From Mauremys mutica (Eukaryota; Chordata; Testudines; Geoemydidae), in NCBI RefSeq assembly GCF_020497125.1, contig NC_059075.1, forward strand, positions 43,932,003 through 43,996,002: a stretch of DNA of 64,000 nucleotides, in the 5' to 3' direction. The position numbers and the translations under genes were made by a program. A model generated the notes under the pieces. The model made no database searches. It was not told the origin of the DNA and saw nothing but the letters and a program-made list of their open reading frames with translations. Each line of letters opens with the position of its first letter. Position 1 is the stretch's first letter. Shown piece after piece: positions 57,330-64,000 of the stretch.

Positions 57330-58430
57330 GTAAGCACACTTCTGCAGGATGTATCCTTCACCCAGGCAGCAAATGCACTGCAGATGACTGTCCATTACTA
57401 GGAAGATGTTCTGGCAGGATACGCAACTCTTGAGCCTCAGGAGAGCTGGGCATAAGGGTGAAGGAAAAGCTCCTTGATTGGGAAGGGCAGGAAGTGGGAA
57501 AAGAAAATTTAGACTGCAAACTAATGGGTAGATTGAGGAGGCGGAAAAGCAGAATTTTTTTTATGGGGAGAGTTGGGAAAGAAAGAACTAACAACTAAAC
57601 TACTCTACAAGTAACAGGTAAGGCACTATCAAAGGTAAAGGAGATTTACTAGGCTATAAAGACGTGGGGGGGGGGGGGGCTGAACCTCAAGTGATAAGCA
57701 ACTCAACCAACTGACTATTATAAAAGTGCATAGAGTGAGGTCTTTTCTGAAAGCTAATGACACATTGGTGATAAATTTTTATGTAATAATGCTATATGAG
57801 GAAATATGCATACTTACTGATATAATGCTTTAAAATCTGTGGCCAACAGGGAGAAACCGGTTCCCCTCAGACTGGGGAGAAGGCAGCTGTTTACTTGTCT
57901 CCTGTGTAAATTAAGCATGGTGGAATCAAAACGATGGAAGCCCCATTTACATATAAGGAGATGGGAAAACTTTAGGAAGGGAAAAATAGCATGAGGTCAT
58001 CTTGACTCTTGAAATGAGATAATTGAACTTTGGAAGATATAAGCAAAGACAGATGCCATCTTTGGCATCCATCACTAGCCAGACACAAGGGAATAGAGCT
58101 CTTGCAAGCTGAGAAAGATGAGTCCTTCCACCAAGGAGGGGTTGAAGTCTCTGGAAACTGAAAATAGGTGAGAGACCTGCTTAGAAAAAGACCTTTCACT
58201 TAGGAAGACAAGGGAAACCAGCATCCTGCACTTCTATGGAAGGTCCTAACTGAGTGAATAACAGCCATGGCTGGGAAGAAGGAAGATTAGTGACAGAAAT
58301 CATTTTGAATAAAGCTTGTACCTTGTTAGATTAACTTTTAGACTTAGATGCATGTTTTCACCTTTATTTGCTTGCAACCTTTTCCAACTTTAATCCTTTT
58401 ACTTGGCATCACTACAGCTATGCCTATAGT
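57330..58430. other. Gene-free DNA, possibly retroelement-derived
   Basis: Includes a 14-base G run (57666-57679) and a stretch around 57840-58420 (ACCTTTATTTGCTTGCAACC, TGAATAAAGCTTGTACC) that looks like retroelement 3' sequence with an AATAAA. I cannot assign it firmly. Confidence 0.35.
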
Positions 58431-59090
58431 TAAGGCTACATTTTAGTCATGGGTATTTTTAGTAAAAGTCATGGATGGTCATGTCCATGACTTACTATAC
58501 ACCCCTAACTAAAACTTGGGCTGGGGAGCTGTGGGTGCTCTGGGGGCTGGTCTGAGGGTGCTGAAGGTGTTGAGGGGGAGGTGGGAGGTGGCCCAGGACC
58601 CGGGCTGGGTGGGGGCATGCAGTGGCATGTGACCTGGGACCCCCACTGTATTAGGGTGTGGCCTCCTGCCCGGCAGCACTTACCTCTGGAGGCTCCTGGT
58701 TGGCAGTGGGCGCAGCGAGGCTAAGGCAGGCTCCCTGCCTATCCCAACCCCATGCCGCTCCTGGAAGGGGCCAAAGTGCCCCTGTGGCCCCTGGTGGGGG
58801 GAGGCACAGGGCTCCATGTGCTGCCCCTCTCAGCAAGCACCGCACATGCAGCTCTCCTGGCTAACGGGAGCTGCAGGCGTGGTGCTTGCAGCAAGGAGCA
58901 GCGCGTGGAGGGAGACCCCTGCTCCTTCACCTGCGGGCCTGCGCTGGCCGCTTCCGGGAGTGGTGTGGGACCGGGGTAGGCAGGGAGTCTGCCTTAGCGG
59001 CAGCCACACTACACCACTGGAGATCGTGATCAACTAGGAGATCCTCTAGGATCAACCAGTCAATCGCGATTGACCAGTTGGGGACCACTG
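58431..59090. mobile_element. Composite GC-rich hAT-like region
   Basis: The left end TAAGGCTACATTTTAGTCAT matches the element at 14005. The right end GGTTGGGGACCACTG-like terminus (about 59077-59090, inward CAGTGGTCCCCAAC) belongs to a different end type, so two elements appear joined. The interior has CTAAGGCAGGCTCCCTGCCT (58721) and GGGAGCTGCAGGCGTGGTGC, shared with the 60040 element. Open frames are artefacts. Confidence 0.55.
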
Positions 59091-60039
59091 ATCTAGTCTA
59101 AGCCCCTGCCAAAATGCCGGATGCATCATGTCTCTTCTCAGCTGTCACAACATAGCTTCCCCAACTGAATGATACTTCCCACACTGGTCTTATACAAACA
59201 AGCCAGGCTGCTATAATCCTTCACCTTTAAAGGGGCATAATCACAATTTGCTTGGCAGGATTCAGCAGGAGAAATGATCAGGTATAAGCCAACCATCATA
59301 ATGTGCCAGGGAGCAAACAATAATCAGTACTCTTAGAAAAATAAAATCACAATGCAAAAGGTAAAACCCAGAAATCCTACAACCTAACCCACTCCTCCCC
59401 CCTTGAAAAAAAAGGCTGTCTCCCCCGTATAAAGGCCAGAGAAAAGGGTGGCTTCTGCTTATGCAGAGCCAGAGGCTATGTTGGTAATTCAATTGCTAGA
59501 TAATCCACCTTGGTGGTAATTTCATTCTTTGTTTACTCTTGAGTCCCTTTTATTCTCCAAGGTGACTGTTTATTTTAACCACTATCTCACTGTGGGGTGA
59601 TGGAAAACCACCAGAATCACTTTTTATAAACAGATATGCAATTTTTTGTCTTTCTCAATATTTTATGCTTTTAAGTCATTGCAGTATCCATATTTATGTT
59701 ACGATTATTTTCATTCCACGTTTTATTCAGTACCTATCAATGAGTTTACTTAAAGGTTATGTAAAGAGGATACTTCCTCTTAGCATATGCGCAATGTGCC
59801 TCTGGTGGCATGTGATCTGGATTCATCACCAAATTTGGTCCGCTGGTTGGATCATTAACTTCCCCAGCCCAGGCTGGGTACTGACAAGGGAGTGCAACGT
59901 GAACGCTGATCCATGCCCCCAGGAGGGATGTTAAAAGATTGTGTGAAAATTAATGTGGCACTTAACAGATTACAGTAGCTTTTATTGTCTATTTACTGTA
60001 CCAATATGAAAAAATAAATGCATTATAATTATTCTATAA
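59091..60039. other. Gene-free DNA, nothing recognised
   Basis: Mixed-composition sequence with short random frames; possibly old repeats but none that I can name. Confidence 0.45.
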
Positions 60040-60801
60040 CAGTGGTTTTCAAACATTTTTTTTGGAGACCCAGTTGAAGAAAATTGTTGATGCCCGTGAC
60101 CAAATGGAGCTGGGGATGAGGGGTTTGGGGTGTGGGAGGGGCTCAGGACTGGGGCAGATGATTGGGGTGCACAGGTGAGGGCTGCAGGATGGGATCAAGA
60201 ATGTGGGGTTCAGGGTGTGGGAGGGGGATCTGGGCAGGGGTTGGGGTGGGGCTGGGGATGAGGGGCTTGGGGTGCAGGAAGGGGATCTGGGTTTGGGGGG
60301 ACTCAGAGCTGGGGCAGGGGGTTGGGGTGTGGGGTTGGGGTGTGGGCTTACCTCAGGCAGCTCCCAGTCAGCAGTGCAGCGGGGGTGCTAAGGCAGGCTT
60401 CCTGCCTGTCCTGGCACTGTGGACTGCACTGCACTCCGGAAGTTGCCAACAGCAGGTCCGGCTCCTAGGCGGAGGCACACAAGTAGCTCTGTGCGGCTCT
60501 TGCCAACAGGTACCGCCCCTCCAGCTCTCCCGGCCAATGGGAATGAGGAGCTGGTGCTTGGGGCGGGGGCAATGCGTGGAGCCCCGTGGCCCCCCTCCCT
60601 AGGAGCTGGACCTGCTGCTGGCCGCTTTCAAGGTGCAGTGCGGTGTTGGAACTGGTAGGGACTAGCCTGCCTTAGCCAGGCAGCACCGCCGACAGGACTT
60701 TTAACAGCCCAGTTGGCAGTGCTGACCAGAGCCGCCACGACCCAGTGCCTTACATTCCACGACCCAGTACAGGTTCGCAACCAGCAGTTTGAAAACCACT
60801 G
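60040..60801. mobile_element. hAT-like nonautonomous element, 762 bp
   Basis: Ends CAGTGGTTTTCAAAC and GTTTGAAAACCACTG are perfect 15-bp inverted repeats. Flanks TTCTATAA (60032-60039) and CTCTATAA (60802-60809) match at 7 of 8 positions. The interior is G-rich GGGGTTGGGGTG units then a cassette with GCTAAGGCAGGCTTCCTGCC (60388) and CGGCCAATGGGAATGAGG (60531). Frames are compositional. Confidence 0.88.
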
Positions 60802-60809
60802 CTCTATAA

Positions 60810-62299
60810 TAGCCTAACTCATATAATCTAAAAAACCCGGTAGGGGGTGCAAATAGGTTTTCTTGCCCAGGACGCTAAAATGCCTGGTTATAGCTCTGCC
60901 AAATACACAGAGCTTTGACCCCAGGATGCTATCACATAGGTCCTGTCATTCCAACTCCACAGCTGAATCTGGTCTCTCTGGCAAACTCTCTACAGGATGG
61001 GGTGGAAGTCTGCTTTTCACCTTTTACCTCTCAGCCCCATTGCTGGGGGAGCAGGGCAAAAATACAAGGGGGATTAGGTAGTTGCAGCACCTCTTCCTTT
61101 CAAGCCAGGCTGTCTGGGGAGGATGGAAACGAGGCAGCTCTGTGTGTGAGAGTAGGAATTCTCTGGGGATGGCCTGTGAGTTCCTTGTAGATCTATTCTT
61201 CTCATAGCCCATATCCCTTTCCCCCTCCTTGCAGTCATTGTCAACTCCACCTTGAGGAGATGCTATCACTTTAATTCCATGCACCTGATTCTTCTCATAC
61301 TTTCACTAGAGTAAGTGAGACAATAGAGTTACACTGGCACCAAATTAGCGTGTGAGATCAAACTTGCAGAGTTTTGGACCCTCAGCACAGGATAGCATGT
61401 AGCCCACTTTTCTCTCTCTGCATGCACTAGCTAGTTCAAAATCAGTTCTAATTTAATGTGAACATTTTAAGCACCTACTGTCCATGACCTTATGAATATG
61501 CCACCCTACTGAGAGTGAACTTTATTTGCTGCATACATCAGCATTGGAGGCACATGTGGAAGAGAGTGAAAGGTTAATTGAAGCATGTGGAAGGTTTTAA
61601 GGAGTTGTTGATTGCAAGCTATTCTCATTCAGCAGGCTGTCATACCTGGCTAATGATGTAGCCTGGTTAAGTGTTATGTAGCACTGTTGATATTTAACAG
61701 CGATAAAATAGCTCTGGGATGAAACAATGCAAATATATAAAAGGGCTCACATTGAACCCTTTCCAGAAAACAGATGACAGGTTGATAGGTGGTCAAAACA
61801 TTACTTCCTGCATAACACAAAGCTAAAAGAACAGTGAATAACCCTTAAAGCTATTTTGTTGCGGGAACATGATTATCATAGATCTGGGAACACAGTGGGT
61901 GAATTCAATTCTGCTTGTCCAAAAGAAAAGTGAATGTGAAAACTAAGGAAGGTAGGGAAGGCTAGTCACTTGTGGAAATCCACCATTTTGGCAGTCAAAG
62001 GGTCACGTGGAGTGATTACTTTAATCCCAAAGGAGCTCACAATTTCAAGCAATACAGTCAGCCTAGTTAGGATCAAAATTTGACCTATTTTAAACATGTT
62101 TATAATCTGCCTTCTCATTTCTCAATATCTGTATACAATATTTAAAAGATTATCCACGCTAACCTAGCAGTTTTGTGTCAGCACAACTGTAACAAGTGTG
62201 TGTGTGTGTGTGTGTGTCTAAATTCAGGTTTCAAGCTAAGTTCCAAACTCTCACTGGAGGAGGAAAAGGAAGTGAGTGTTTCATTTTTTGATACATGAC
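60810..62299. other. Gene-free DNA
   Basis: No gene or firm repeat apart from a (GT)n microsatellite at about 62196-62217. Short frames near 60863-61284 show no recognisable similarity. Confidence 0.5.
62196..62217 (+). repeat. (GT)n microsatellite
   Basis: About eleven uninterrupted GT dinucleotides. Confidence 0.85.
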
Positions 62300-62388
62300 A
62301 ATCATAGAATCATAGGACTGGAAGGGACCTCAAGAGGTCATCTAGTTCAGTCCCCTGCACTCATGGCAGGACTAGGTATTATCTAGAT

Positions 62389-63075
62389 CAGTGGTTCTCA
62401 ACCAGAGGTCCAGGGACCCCTGGGGGGCGGGCGTGAGCAGGTTTCAGGAGATCTGCCAAACATGGCTGGCATTAGACTTGCTAGAGCCCAGGGCAGAAAG
62501 CTGAAGTCCCACCACGTGGGACTGTAGCCCGGGGCTCTGAGCCCCACCACCTAGGGCTGAAGCTTAAGCCTGAGCAATTTAGCTTCACAGTGCCCCCTAA
62601 GGCATGGGGCCCCAGGCAATTGCACTGCTTGCTACCCCCAGGGGCGGCTCTAGGCATTTTGCCACCCCAAGCACGGCAGGCAGGCTGCCTTCGGCGGCTT
62701 GCCTGTGGAGGGTCTGCTGGTCCCGCGGCTTCGGCGGACCTCACGACGGAGCCGCGGGACCAGCGGACCTTCCACAGGCACACCTGCGGGAGGGCCGCCG
62801 AAGCCGTGGGACCAGCGGACCCTCCGCAGGCAAGCCGCCGAAGGCAGCCTGCCTGCCGCCCTCGCGGCGACCGGCAGAGCGCCCCCAGTGGCTTGCCGCA
62901 TCAAGCACGCGCTTGGCGTGCTGATGCCTGGAGCCACCCCTGGCTACTCCCTAACACTGGCCCTGGCTTTTATACGCAGAAAAACAGTGGCTGTGGCACA
63001 GCTGGGCTGTGGAGTTTTTATAGCATAGTGGGGTGGGAAGGGGGGGCTCAGAAAGTAAAAGGTTGAGAACCCCTG
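62389..63075. mobile_element. hAT-like element nested in CR1
   Basis: Ends CAGTGGTTCTCAACC and GGTTGAGAACCCCTG; flanks ATCTAGAT (62381-62388) and TTCTAGAC (63076-63083), 6 of 8 identical. Removing it rejoins CR1 text (ACTAGGTATT..CTAGACCATTCCTGAGAGG). It contains the younger element at 62639-62942. Confidence 0.82.
62639..62942. mobile_element. Palindromic hAT MITE, copy 2, nested inside a hAT-like element
   Basis: Starts CAGGGGCGGCTCTAGG and ends GGAGCCACCCCTG; flanks GCTACCCC (62631-62638) and GCTACTCC (62943-62950), 7 of 8 identical. The interior has large inverted arms (GGTCTGCTGGTCCCGCGGCT against GCCGCGGGACCAGCGGACC). Homologous to 13195-13455 but 43 bp longer. Open frames on both strands are artefacts. 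Confidence 0.88.
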
Positions 63076-64000
63076 TTCTAGACCATTCCTGAGAGGTGTT
63101 TGTCTAACCTGCTCTTAAAAATCTCCAATGATGGAGATTCCACAACCTCCCTAGGAAATTTATTCCAGTGCTTAACCACCCTGACAGTTAGGAAGTTTTT
63201 CCTAATGTCCAACATAAAACTCCCTTGCTGCAATTTAAGTCCATTGCTTCTTGTGCTATCCTCAGAGGTTAAGAAGAACAATTTTTCTCCCTCCTCTTTG
63301 TAACAACCTTTTATGTACTTGAAAACTGTTATCATGTCCCCTCTCAGTCTTCTCTTTCCCTAAAAGAGAAATTGGGACTAAACAAACCCAATTTTTTCAA
63401 TCTTCCCTCCTAGGTCATGTTTTCTAGACCTTTAATAATTTTTGTTGCTTTTCTATGGACTCTCTCCAATTTGTTCACATCTTTCCTGAAATGTGGTACC
63501 AAGAACTGGACACAATACTCCAGTTGAGGCCTAATCAACACGGAGTAGAGCGGAAGAACTACTTCTCGTGTCTTACTTACAACACTCCTGCTAATACATC
63601 CCAGAATGATGGTTGCTTTTTTTGCAACAGCGTTACGCTGTTGACTCATATTTAGCTTATGGTCCACTATGACCCCCAGATCCCTTTCTGTAGTAATCCT
63701 TCCTAGGCAGTCATTTCCCATTTTGTATGTGTGCAACTGATTGTTCCTTCCTAAGTGGAGTACTTTGCATTTGTCCTTATTGAATTTTATCCTATTTACT
63801 TCAGACCATTTCTCCAGTTTGTCCAGATCATTTTGAATTTTAATCCTATCCTCCAAAGCACTTGCAATCCCTCCCAGATTGGTATCATCCGCAAACGTTA
63901 TAAGTGTACTTTCTATACCATTATCTAAATCATGGATGAAGATATTGACAGGAACCGGACCCAGAACTGATCCCTGCAGGACCCCACTCATTATGCCCTT

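Larger units (their letters stand above)
62300..64000 (-). mobile_element. CR1 LINE, reverse transcriptase and 3' end, split by nested insertions
   Basis: Minus-strand CR1. The 3' terminus is at 62300 (reverse of the TCCTATGATTCTATGATT tail). A frame at 63991-63410 covers the reverse-transcriptase palm: SGVLQGSVLGPVPVNIFIHD, the catalytic LITFADDTNLGG, DKCKVLHLGRNN and RDLGVIVDHKLN. A second frame at 63335-63078 gives the C-terminal end (RKNFLTVRVVKHWNKFPREV then VESPSLEIFKSRLD). The break between the two frames shows the copy is dead. The 5' part lies beyond the window. A hAT-like element (62389-63075) interrupts the 3' UTR. Confidence 0.9.

Noticed and set aside
62481..63066. Open frames of about 100-158 codons on both strands.
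   Set aside because: Palindromic MITE interior; similar frames occur in the related copy at 13195, so they reflect the repeat.

Overview
The window is vertebrate nuclear DNA with intron-rich genes, CpG-island promoters and a dense load of interspersed repeats. The repeats (CR1 retroposons, a tRNA-derived SINE of the cryptodire type, many short hAT-like elements with 8-bp target duplications, Penelope-like fold-back insertions, PIF/Harbinger remnants) point to a reptile, most likely a cryptodiran turtle. That is an inference from remembered repeat families; no database was searched.

Two protein-coding genes are recognised, arranged head to head as in other amniotes. On the minus strand are the first two coding exons of GEMIN2 (3284-3163 and 2108-2024); the rest lies beyond the left edge. 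On the plus strand is the whole of SEC23A: a non-coding exon 1 ending at 10711 inside a CpG island, 19 coding exons from 18620 to 53951, and a 3' UTR of about 1.4 kb with a good AATAAA at 55339. The joined coding exons give 2298 nt including the stop (765 residues, the length I recall for human SEC23A). All junctions are GT-AG and keep frame, and the zinc-binding cysteines, the Phe382 site and the arginine finger are present.

Layout: 1-840 PIF/Harbinger remnant; 841-3284 GEMIN2 exons 2 and 1 with their introns and CpG island; 3285-10600 intergenic, with an L2 scrap, a MITE, an exon-like orphan segment and Penelope-like and minisatellite DNA; 10370-10830 SEC23A promoter island, flanked on both sides by the same minisatellite; 10712-53861 SEC23A introns carrying CR1, L2, SINE, hAT and Penelope-like insertions, including a decayed ZMYM1-like hAT transposase in intron 10; 55360-64000 gene-free DNA with LTR-like sequence, GC-rich hAT-like elements and a CR1 element split by two nested insertions.

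The genes act in unrelated basic processes: SEC23A in COPII vesicle budding from the ER, GEMIN2 in SMN-complex assembly of spliceosomal snRNPs. The most unusual structure is in the repeats: fold-back Penelope-like insertions with hammerhead-ribozyme-like cores and clean 11- and 16-bp target duplications; hAT-like elements with different termini that share one GC-rich interior; and a three-level nest at the right end. I found no operon-like or defence system, nothing that is clearly a new protein system, and no RNA gene.
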